This document shows positions 42,517-49,738 of a DNA stretch of 64,000 nucleotides, in pieces; positions within the stretch are counted from its first letter, which is position 1, and each line of letters opens with the position of its first letter. The position numbers and the translations under genes were made by a program. This stretch comes from Acidimicrobiales bacterium (GTDB taxonomy: Bacteria; Actinomycetota; Acidimicrobiia; Acidimicrobiales; MedAcidi-G1): positions 40,009 to 104,008 of the forward strand of contig JAQWTI010000004.1 in NCBI GenBank assembly GCA_029242745.1, in the 5' to 3' direction. The notes under the pieces are model-generated. The model ran no database searches. It worked only from the letters and a program-made list of their open reading frames with translations, and was not told where the DNA came from.

Positions 42517-44766
42517 ATGGCGACCATGACGCGGGTACTCCCATGGCGTCGTCGTCCACGTGAGGTGGTGGGTGAGACTTCAGCGTTGCTGACCGAATAT
42601 CGGGCCCATCATCCCGGCGGAGACTCTTCAATGATCGAGCGGGCCTACCAGGTGGCACTGGCCGCCCACGTGGGTCAGACTCGTAAGTCGGGTGAGTCGT
42701 ACATTCAGCACCCGTTGTCGGTGGCCACCATCGTCGCCCGGCAGGGCCTTGACGACGTGACAGTAGCGGCCGCTTTGTTGCACGATGCAGTGGAGGACAC
42801 CTCGATATCGCTCGAGGATCTGGAACGTGACTTTGGAATTGATGTGCGCCTCATCGTAGATGGTGTCACCAAACTGGATCGCCTCCAGTTTGATACACGC
42901 GAGGAGCAGCAGGCGGCGAGCGTCCGCAAGATGGTCGTGGCTTTGGCTAAAGATCTGCGTGTGCTGATTATTAAGTTGGCCGATCGTCTCCACAACATGC
43001 GTACCCTCGCCGCTCTGCCTGAACACACGCAAGAACGGGTGGCCCAAGAGACGCTTGATATATACGCTCCGCTCGCGAATCGGCTGGGAATGCAGGAGGT
43101 CAGGGACCAACTGGAGGACCTAGCGCTGGCGACTCTTCACCCTAAGCGTTACAGCCAGATTGATCAGATGGTCCAAGACCGTTCACCCGAGCGCGACCTC
43201 TACCTCGCTCAGGTGATCGGAGAGGTTGAGGGTCGTCTAAGCGAAGTGGGTATTTCAGGGCAGGTCGATGGTCGACCCAAGCAGTTGTGGAGCATCTACG
43301 AGAAGATGATTGTGAGGGGTCGGCCCTTTGACGAGATTCACGACTTGGTTGGAGTCCGGCTCGTCGTTGAAAGCGTTCGTGACTGCTACGCCGCGCTGGG
43401 GACCATTCACTCCACATGGAAGCCGGTGCAGGGCCGGTTCAAGGATTATGTGGCCATGCCTAAGTTCAACCTCTACCAATCGCTCCATACCACTGTTGTG
43501 GGTCCTCAAGGCAAACAGGTCGAGTTTCAAGTGCGCACTGTCGAAATGCACGCTCGAGCCGAACACGGGGTTGCCGCCCACTGGGACTACAAGGCTCGCT
43601 CACCAACTGATGAGATGGCCTGGTTGAGCCGGATAGTGGAGTGGCAGGCTGAGACCGAGGACCCGGGCACGTTCATGGCCAATCTCAAGACGGATCTAGA
43701 GCTAGACGAGGTCTACGTCTTTACGCCGAAGGGTCGGGTGGTGACGCTCCCGTTGGGCGCCACCCCGGTGGACTTCGCTTACACCATCCACACCGATGTC
43801 GGACACGCTTGCGTGGGGGCCAAGGTGGGGGGGCGTCTCGTGCCGCTAGAGACTCACCTTGTAACTGGCGACACTGTCGAAGTAGTCACCTCTCGCCAGA
43901 TGGGAGCAGGCCCCAGCAGGGATTGGCTGCAGTTTGTCGCAACCCACAGGGCTTCCAGCAAGATCAAGCACTGGTATTCACAGGAGCGGCGTTCTGAGGC
44001 TATTGACACCGGCTATGAGGAACTTGCCAGTGAACTGCGACGAGTAGGTCTACCGGTCCGAGATGTACTGAATGGCAGTGATTTGGCTGAAGTTGCAGCT
44101 TCCATGAACTACCAAGATTCTGACACGCTTTACGCAGCGATTGGCGAACACCACGTGTCGGCTCATTCGCTAGCTGGTCGAATGGTCAAAATTCTCAGAC
44201 CTGATGAAGTTGAGGAAGTAACAGCCATTCCGATTAAGACCCGTCGACCCCGGAAAGACGGCGATCAGGTAGGAGTCCACGTCGAAGGACTAGACGGCAT
44301 GCTGGTGCGCCTTTCTCGATGCTGCACGCCAGTTCCCCCTGACGAGATCATGGGTTTTGTGACTCGGGGGCGAGGGGTAAGCGTGCACCGCTCAGATTGC
44401 GCCAATGCGGTATCGCTGATGACCGAACAGGGTGACCGACTTATCGACGTTGACTGGGATGGACAATCTGGAGCTCACTTTGTGGTCTCGGTAGTCCTCA
44501 AAGCACTCGACCGTCCAGGCCTGTTGCATGACATCACCGGGGTGTTAGCGGATCATCATGTCAACGTGCTGTCCACAACCACGGCGACCAGCGGCACTGA
44601 TCGGGTGGCAACTATGCGCTTCGACTTTGAGATTGTTGACCCCAACCATCTCGAAACCCTTTTGCGCATGCTCCGCCGAGTCGACTCCGTATACGACGTG
44701 CATCGTGCTGTCCAGGGGGCGCCCGACCTAACTGGAGACCAAGATGATAAGGCGAAGCAGACCTGA
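42517..44766 (+). CDS. rel: Bifunctional (p)ppGpp synthetase/hydrolase Rel
   Basis: A 749-residue long RSH protein governing the stringent response. Order of domains: HD hydrolase (about 35-200, with HPLSVA, LLHDAVEDT and HNMRTLAALP), synthetase (about 250-370, with KMIVRGRPFDEIHDLVGVRL split here, RFKDYVAMPKFNLYQSLHT and EHGVAAHWDYK), TGS (about 400-460, DEVYVFTPKGRV), a conserved-cysteine region (LSRCCTPVPPDEIMGFVTRGRGVSVH) and a C-terminal ACT domain (about 665-735). Hydrolase His-Asp residues are intact and the synthetase has the RFKD form of bifunctional enzymes. AGGGGG lies seven bases before the ATG. Confidence 0.98.
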   Translation: MATMTRVLPWRRRPREVVGETSALLTEYRAHHPGGDSSMIERAYQVALAAHVGQTRKSGESYIQHPLSVATIVARQGLDDVTVAAALLHDAVEDTSISLEDLERDFGIDVRLIVDGVTKLDRLQFDTREEQQAASVRKMVVALAKDLRVLIIKLADRLHNMRTLAALPEHTQERVAQETLDIYAPLANRLGMQEVRDQLEDLALATLHPKRYSQIDQMVQDRSPERDLYLAQVIGEVEGRLSEVGISGQVDGRPKQLWSIYEKMIVRGRPFDEIHDLVGVRLVVESVRDCYAALGTIHSTWKPVQGRFKDYVAMPKFNLYQSLHTTVVGPQGKQVEFQVRTVEMHARAEHGVAAHWDYKARSPTDEMAWLSRIVEWQAETEDPGTFMANLKTDLELDEVYVFTPKGRVVTLPLGATPVDFAYTIHTDVGHACVGAKVGGRLVPLETHLVTGDTVEVVTSRQMGAGPSRDWLQFVATHRASSKIKHWYSQERRSEAIDTGYEELASELRRVGLPVRDVLNGSDLAEVAASMNYQDSDTLYAAIGEHHVSAHSLAGRMVKILRPDEVEEVTAIPIKTRRPRKDGDQVGVHVEGLDGMLVRLSRCCTPVPPDEIMGFVTRGRGVSVHRSDCANAVSLMTEQGDRLIDVDWDGQSGAHFVVSVVLKALDRPGLLHDITGVLADHHVNVLSTTTATSGTDRVATMRFDFEIVDPNHLETLLRMLRRVDSVYDVHRAVQGAPDLTGDQDDKAKQT

Positions 44767-44806
44767 CTCTAGTTTTTTCTTCGGCGAGTGCGGGTCAGCG
44801 CTCCGG

Positions 44807-44812
44807 TAGCCT
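44807..44812 (+). promoter_or_regulatory. -10 element (TAGCCT) of hisS
   Basis: TAGCCT ends eight bases before GTG 44821, with no ribosome site between. It supports that start and a leaderless hisS transcript. Confidence 0.45.
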
Positions 44813-44820
44813 TCACCACA

Positions 44821-46080
44821 GTGTCCGACCACGTTTTCCGTGCCCCAAAGGGCACCCGTGACATTCTCTGGCCAGATTCGGCCCGCTGGCGAGCGTTAGT
44901 TGAGTCGTTCAGTGAGGTAGTCGGTTCGGCGGGTTACCTTGAAGTCATTCCGCCGATGTTCGAACACATTGAAGTGTTTCAGCGTCTGGGCGAGGCGACC
45001 GATGTGGTTCGGAAGGAAATGTACGCCTTTGAGGACAAGGCAGGACGAGTTATCGCTCTACGCCCAGAGCAGACCGCTTCGGTGGTTCGTGGGTTCGCTC
45101 AGCACCGACCAGGCCTCCCCTATAAGGCTTGGTACGCCGGACCCAACTTCCGTTACGAGCGATCTCAGAAGGGCAGATTTCGTCAGTTCGATCAGGTTGG
45201 TGTGGAGGCCTTGGGCCCAACTGATCCACATCTTGACGCGGAAGTTATTACTTTGGCGTGGCGCTTTTACGAGCGACTCGGGCTACGACGGGTCAGGCTT
45301 CTGGTTAACTCTCTAGGTAGCGCAGAGGATCGAGTTCGTTACATAGATGCGCTTCAGGCTTATTTCAGTGCTGATCGTGACGCCCTGAGCGAAGAGTCGA
45401 GAGCCACGTTGGAGGTAAATCCGCTACGGGTGCTGGATTCTCGGAGGGAGCCCGATGCGGCGCTTATCGACGCAGCGCCGCAGATGCCGGACTTTCTATC
45501 AGATGATGCGGCGGCTCATTTCGCCAGTGTGACTGGGGCGTTGGACGCTGTTGGTGTGCCGTACTCCGTTTCGCCTCGACTGGTCCGCGGTCTTGATTAC
45601 TACGTGCGCACAACATTCGAATTTGCTGCCGAGGCGCTTGACGCCGCGCAGAACGCAATAGGTGGTGGCGGCCGTTATGACGGACTGGCTGCCGAGCTGG
45701 GCGCACCGGAAACTCCAGGTGTGGGATTTGCCCTTGGGGTGGACCGCACCCTGTTGGCCTGTGATTCTGAGGGCGTGTTTGGTCCACCAGCAGCGGCAGT
45801 GGACGTTTTCGTGGTGGATGCTTCGGGGGGCACCGAGGCGGTGGTGCTAACCGATCAGATCCGTCTAGTTGGCCTGCGAGTTGACCGGGCTTGGGATAGT
45901 CGATCCATGAAGGCGCAGATGAAGGCTGCCGATCGCAGCGCCGCTGCCCTAGCGGTGATTGTGGGCGATGATGAGAAAGCAGCCGGGACGGTAATAGTAC
46001 GAGACCTCCGGGGTGACGGTGGGCAGGAGACCGTTACCCGGGACCAGATAATCGAGACCCTGCGAGCGAGGCTGCGTTGA
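44821..46080 (+). CDS. hisS: Histidine-tRNA ligase
   Basis: A 419-residue class II aminoacyl-tRNA synthetase. It begins VFRAPKGTRDILWPDS (family start), has motif 2 in YKAWYAGPNFRYERSQKGRFRQF (split over two strands), LVRGLDYYVRTTFEF, the histidine-binding GGGGRYDGL, and GFALGVDRTLL as motif 3. The C-terminal anticodon domain starts near residue 330. I selected GTG 44821 over an upstream GTG at 44788 because it follows a -10 box and gives the usual N-terminus. Its stop is next to aspS. Confidence 0.96.
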   Translation: MSDHVFRAPKGTRDILWPDSARWRALVESFSEVVGSAGYLEVIPPMFEHIEVFQRLGEATDVVRKEMYAFEDKAGRVIALRPEQTASVVRGFAQHRPGLPYKAWYAGPNFRYERSQKGRFRQFDQVGVEALGPTDPHLDAEVITLAWRFYERLGLRRVRLLVNSLGSAEDRVRYIDALQAYFSADRDALSEESRATLEVNPLRVLDSRREPDAALIDAAPQMPDFLSDDAAAHFASVTGALDAVGVPYSVSPRLVRGLDYYVRTTFEFAAEALDAAQNAIGGGGRYDGLAAELGAPETPGVGFALGVDRTLLACDSEGVFGPPAAAVDVFVVDASGGTEAVVLTDQIRLVGLRVDRAWDSRSMKAQMKAADRSAAALAVIVGDDEKAAGTVIVRDLRGDGGQETVTRDQIIETLRARLR

Positions 46081-46097
46081 CCGACTATTCCACCTCA

Positions 46098-47816
46098 ATG
46101 AGAACTGATCGATGCGGAGACCTCCGGATCGATGATGTAGACCGGCAGGTGACTTTGTGTGGATGGGTCGACCGAAGGCGTGAACATGGTGAGCACCTAG
46201 CGTTCATTGATCTGCGGGACCGCTCAGGCGTCGTTCAGTTGGTTGTCGACGGTGCTCAGGACCTGCGTAGTGAGTATGTCTTGCAGGTCAGCGGCATTGT
46301 CCGCGAGCGGCCTGCTGACACAGCGAACGATTCGCTGGACACCGGTGCTGTCGAGATTGATGCTGCTGAGGTAACGGTGTTGTCCGTTGCTGAGCCGCCA
46401 CCATTCCCTATAGATGAGCGTACTGAGGTTGATGAGGTGCTGCGTCTGCGTCACCGCTACGTCGACCTTCGACGTCCCCGTCTCCAGCGGAATCTAAAGG
46501 TCCGGGCACAGGTGAACAGCGCTGTACGAAGTGCGATGGAAGAACAGGGCTTTCTTGAGGTGGAGACGCCGATGCTTATCGCCAGTACGCCTGAAGGGGC
46601 TCGTGATTTCGTGGTCCCGTCGCGCAAGGAGCCTGGATCGTTTTACGCCCTTCCTCAGAGTCCGCAGATTTTTAAGCAACTTTGCATGGTGGGTGGCGTT
46701 GATCGCTACTACCAAATCGCACGCTGTCTGCGCGACGAAGACCTTAGGTCCGACCGCCAGTTTGAATTTATGCAACTCGATGCTGAGGCTAGTTTCGTGT
46801 CTCAGGATGACGTGTTGGCTTTTATCTCTCACGCTGTCTTGGCGGTCACCGAAGCCGTCACGGGTGAACAGCTTGGTGAAATTCCTCGGATGTCTTGGCA
46901 CGAGGCGCAAGAACGCTTCGGGTCCGACAAGCCCGATGTTCGTTTTGGTATGGAGCTGGTGGAACTGACCGAGGTTTTTGCTGCGACCGAGTTCCGCGCC
47001 TTTCAGGCGCCGTGCATTAAAGGCATCAGGGTGCCAGGTGGTGCTGACGCGTCGCGCAGCCAGCTCGACGACTTGACCGAACAGTGCAAACTTTGGGGTG
47101 CCAAAGGTCTGGTTTGGATGCGGGTTACCGATAAAGGTCTCGAGTCACCTGTGGCAAAGTTCCTTACTGATGGTGAGCAGGTTCGTCTGAGCTCCACGCT
47201 TGACGCCGAAGAGGGTGACTTGCTTCTACTTGTGGCCGATGAGCGAAGGATGGTTCGACATATCTTGGGTCTACTTCGGCTTGAGTTGGGGCGCCCCCCG
47301 GTTACAGAGGGTGGGCTGAACTTTTTGTGGGTGGTTGACTTCCCGCTTTTTGAGGGTCTAGACGACGTGGGTAATCCCATCTCTGCCCACCACCCGTTCA
47401 CGATGCCCCATGAGGACGACCTTGAAGTGCTTGACCGGGGTGATCTGCTGGATGTGCGCTCGCAGGCTTACGACCTTGTTTTGAACGGATGGGAGCTGGG
47501 CTCGGGAAGTGTCCGTATCCATCGCAGTGATATTCAGGAAAAGATCTTCTCCATCTTGGGTATCGGTTCAACCGAGGCACACGCCAAGTTCGGATTCCTG
47601 CTCGATGCCTTCCGTTACGGCGCACCACCCCACGCCGGCTTCGCCTTTGGTCTCGATCGACTTACAGCGATCCTTGCGGGTGAGGAGAACATCCGCGAGG
47701 TAATCGCCTACCCGAAGACCCAGTCGGGGGCCGATCCCTTGACTAGCGCTCCAACCCCTATCGATGACCGTCATCTGAAGGAGTTGGGCCTGCGGGTCCT
47801 ACCTCCTGCTGAGTAA
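46098..47816 (+). CDS. aspS: Aspartate-tRNA ligase
   Basis: A 572-residue bacterial-type AspRS. It has the N-terminal OB fold for the anticodon (MRTDRCGDLR then VTLCGWVDRRREHGEHLAFIDLRDRSG, split), motif 1 near LEVETPMLIASTPEGARDF, motif 2 RCLRDEDLRSDRQFEF, the inserted GAD domain (about 285-420), and motif 3 GFAFGLDRLTAIL. ATG 46098 gives the usual N-terminus; a TTG at 46077, which overlaps the hisS stop, is an alternative that adds seven residues. Whether it also charges tRNA-Asn is not decided by sequence here. Confidence 0.96.
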   Translation: MRTDRCGDLRIDDVDRQVTLCGWVDRRREHGEHLAFIDLRDRSGVVQLVVDGAQDLRSEYVLQVSGIVRERPADTANDSLDTGAVEIDAAEVTVLSVAEPPPFPIDERTEVDEVLRLRHRYVDLRRPRLQRNLKVRAQVNSAVRSAMEEQGFLEVETPMLIASTPEGARDFVVPSRKEPGSFYALPQSPQIFKQLCMVGGVDRYYQIARCLRDEDLRSDRQFEFMQLDAEASFVSQDDVLAFISHAVLAVTEAVTGEQLGEIPRMSWHEAQERFGSDKPDVRFGMELVELTEVFAATEFRAFQAPCIKGIRVPGGADASRSQLDDLTEQCKLWGAKGLVWMRVTDKGLESPVAKFLTDGEQVRLSSTLDAEEGDLLLLVADERRMVRHILGLLRLELGRPPVTEGGLNFLWVVDFPLFEGLDDVGNPISAHHPFTMPHEDDLEVLDRGDLLDVRSQAYDLVLNGWELGSGSVRIHRSDIQEKIFSILGIGSTEAHAKFGFLLDAFRYGAPPHAGFAFGLDRLTAILAGEENIREVIAYPKTQSGADPLTSAPTPIDDRHLKELGLRVLPPAE

Positions 47817-47859
47817 GCCGGTTAGTTGCACGCAGGTACTACAGCAGTCAGGTGGCGAG

Positions 47860-47865
47860 TACCGT
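47860..47865 (+). promoter_or_regulatory. -10 element (TACCGT) of rarA
   Basis: TACCGT ends six bases before GTG 47872; the spacing follows the leaderless pattern. Confidence 0.3.
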
Positions 47866-47871
47866 CAAAAC

Positions 47872-49227
47872 GTGTCAGAGGATCTCTTTGCAAGCGCAGC
47901 TGCCGAACGGTTGGCTCGACGCGCTCCACTCGCCGAACGCTTACGTCCTACCCGTCTAAACGACGTTGTTGGTCAAGCTCACCTGTTGGGGCCAGGACAG
48001 CCACTTCGCCGCCTTATTGAGGCTGACAGACTCTCATCAGTCATCTTCTGGGGACCACCGGGAACGGGTAAGACTTCGCTGGCTCGCCTGATCGCTCGGG
48101 TGACCGCCCAAGATTTTGCTGAGCTCTCGGCGGTCAATGCGAGCGTTAAAGACGTTCGAGAACTCGTTGCCGCCGCCGCCAAGCGGCTGGGTGAGCGAGA
48201 TATCGGAACTATTTTGTTTCTCGACGAGGTCCACCGGTTCAATAAAGCTCAACAGGATGCATTGCTACCTTCAGTTGAATCTGGCCTATTGGTGTTGATC
48301 GGCGCCACTACTGAGAACCCATTCTTCGAGATCAATGCACCACTGTTGTCACGATCAACGCTGTTCCGTCTTGAGCTGCTGGAGCCTGAGGCGTTACGTC
48401 AGCTGCTTCTACGCGGTTTGGATATGGAGGCCGTGGAGGCAGACGAAGATGCTCTAGACCTTTTGGTTGATAGGGCAGCGGGTGATGGACGGCACGCTCT
48501 GACCAGCCTAGAGGTCGCCGCCGCTTTGGCTTTAGGACGGGTTGCTGAGAAGCCGATTGAAACCGAGGCCGGTAAGGCTGGGGTGAACTCAACCAAGGCG
48601 CGGGTGACCCTGGCTGATGCTGAGGCGGCGTTGGGCACCAAGGCCTTGCGGTATGGTCGTGACACCCACTACGACGTGATCAGCGCGTTCATCAAAAGTA
48701 TCCGGGGTTCCGATCCTGATGCCGGCCTGTACTGGCTGGCTCGGATGCTCGACGCCGGGGAGAACGCCCGGTTTATCGCTCGTCGGCTAGTTATTTTGGC
48801 TAGTGAGGACATCGGAATGGCTGATCCGATGGGTCTAGTGGTAGCTGATGCGGCCGCTCGGGCAGTTGAGTTCGTTGGGCTACCAGAGGCTAAGTTGAAC
48901 TTGGCTCAAGCCGTGGTCCACCTTGCCACAGCGCCCAAGTCAAACCGAGTTACCAAAGCTCTTGGGGCAGCTGAAGGTGACGCTCGAGCTAGGGGAACCG
49001 GCGAGGTGCCGATGCACCTGCGAGATGCCCACTATCGAGGAGCCTCCCAACTTGGGCACGGTCAGGGCTATGACTATCCCCATGACCATCCTGAGGGATG
49101 GGTAGATCAGCGCCATCGCCCAGATGAACTGGATGGACATCGCTACTACGATCCGTCTTCACGTGGCTTCGAACAAGAGGTCGCCGAGCGAATGCGGTTG
49201 ACGGGTGGGTCTGAGGATGGTTCGTGA
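47872..49227 (+). CDS. rarA: Replication-associated recombination protein A
   Basis: A 451-residue AAA+ protein (RarA/MgsA) that acts at stalled replication forks. It has APLAERLRPTRLNDVVGQAHLLG, Walker [16 protein letters not shown], Walker B TILFLDEVHRFNKAQQDALL, sensor 1 GATTENPFFEINAPLLSRS, and the C-terminal tetramerisation region with GSDPDAGLYWLARML and YDYPHDHPEGWV. It starts at GTG 47872. It lies before alaS as in many actinobacteria. Confidence 0.96.
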   Translation: MSEDLFASAAAERLARRAPLAERLRPTRLNDVVGQAHLLGPGQPLRRLIEADRLSSVIFWGPPGTGKTSLARLIARVTAQDFAELSAVNASVKDVRELVAAAAKRLGERDIGTILFLDEVHRFNKAQQDALLPSVESGLLVLIGATTENPFFEINAPLLSRSTLFRLELLEPEALRQLLLRGLDMEAVEADEDALDLLVDRAAGDGRHALTSLEVAAALALGRVAEKPIETEAGKAGVNSTKARVTLADAEAALGTKALRYGRDTHYDVISAFIKSIRGSDPDAGLYWLARMLDAGENARFIARRLVILASEDIGMADPMGLVVADAAARAVEFVGLPEAKLNLAQAVVHLATAPKSNRVTKALGAAEGDARARGTGEVPMHLRDAHYRGASQLGHGQGYDYPHDHPEGWVDQRHRPDELDGHRYYDPSSRGFEQEVAERMRLTGGSEDGS

Positions 49228-49323
49228 GTTGAGCTTGGCACGGACTGCTTCGCTTCGCTGCATTAGTTGCCAGCAACCTGTTGTTGTCAACTCTCTGGGC
49301 TCTAAAAGAAGGAGACTCTGCTA

Positions 49324-49371
49324 ATGATTTTTGAACGGTGGCATTGTCGATGGCCAGGTCGAGCATTCTGA
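49324..49371 (+). CDS. Possible 15-residue upstream peptide coupled to the next gene
   Basis: ATG 49324 is preceded by a strong AAGGAG ribosome site (49309-49314) with a nine-base spacer. The frame encodes MIFERWHCRWPGRAF and stops at TGA 49369-49371, sharing an A with ATG 49371 of the following frame. This is a classical translational-coupling layout. Whether the peptide has a function or only loads ribosomes is unknown. Confidence 0.35.
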   Translation: MIFERWHCRWPGRAF

Positions 49372-49664
49372 TGCGTCGGCGTCTGTTCTGGCTGCTAGGT
49401 GGGTGGATTGTAGGGGCATTGTCGGCAGCGTGGTTACGTCGTCGAGTCCGTCAGGGAGTTAGTCGCTACGCCCCTGTTCGGCTCCGCCAGGACGTAGCTG
49501 ATCGAAGCTCAGCGCTTTTTCATGGTATTCGACGTATCGCCGGTGAGATTGCCGTCGCCGGTCAGAACAGTTCGGAGGAAGCTCGGTACGCCCGTCGAGA
49601 TCTGAACTACGGGTCCACACGACAGCACCGCCGTCCAATCCGGCTAGTGCCCAATGATCGCTAA
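49371..49664 (+). CDS. Small membrane protein between rarA and alaS, unknown
   Basis: No family recognised with certainty. The 97-residue protein has one N-terminal span (about 5-22, LFWLLGGWIVGALSAAWL) bracketed by Arg clusters, then a basic amphipathic region and an Arg-rich end. I placed the start at ATG 49371, which overlaps the stop of the short upstream frame (TGATG); in-frame ATG 49350 and GTG 49338 would add 7 or 11 residues. Small membrane proteins occur at this position between rarA and alaS in other actinobacteria, which supports it being real. Confidence 0.6.
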   Translation: MRRRLFWLLGGWIVGALSAAWLRRRVRQGVSRYAPVRLRQDVADRSSALFHGIRRIAGEIAVAGQNSSEEARYARRDLNYGSTRQHRRPIRLVPNDR

Positions 49665-49723
49665 GACTGGGTTATTGAATTGAGTTGGTCAAATCAGCCC
49701 CACCGACGATCGCGTGGGTTCTC

Positions 49724-49729
49724 TAGGCT
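49724..49729 (+). promoter_or_regulatory. -10 element (TAGGCT) of alaS
   Basis: TAGGCT ends nine bases before ATG 49739 and no ribosome site intervenes: leaderless pattern. Confidence 0.45.
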
Positions 49730-49738
49730 GGGCCGAGT

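Noticed and set aside
44761..44785. T-rich stretch after rel as a terminator
   Set aside because: The run of T is not preceded by a stable stem-loop, so I left it out.
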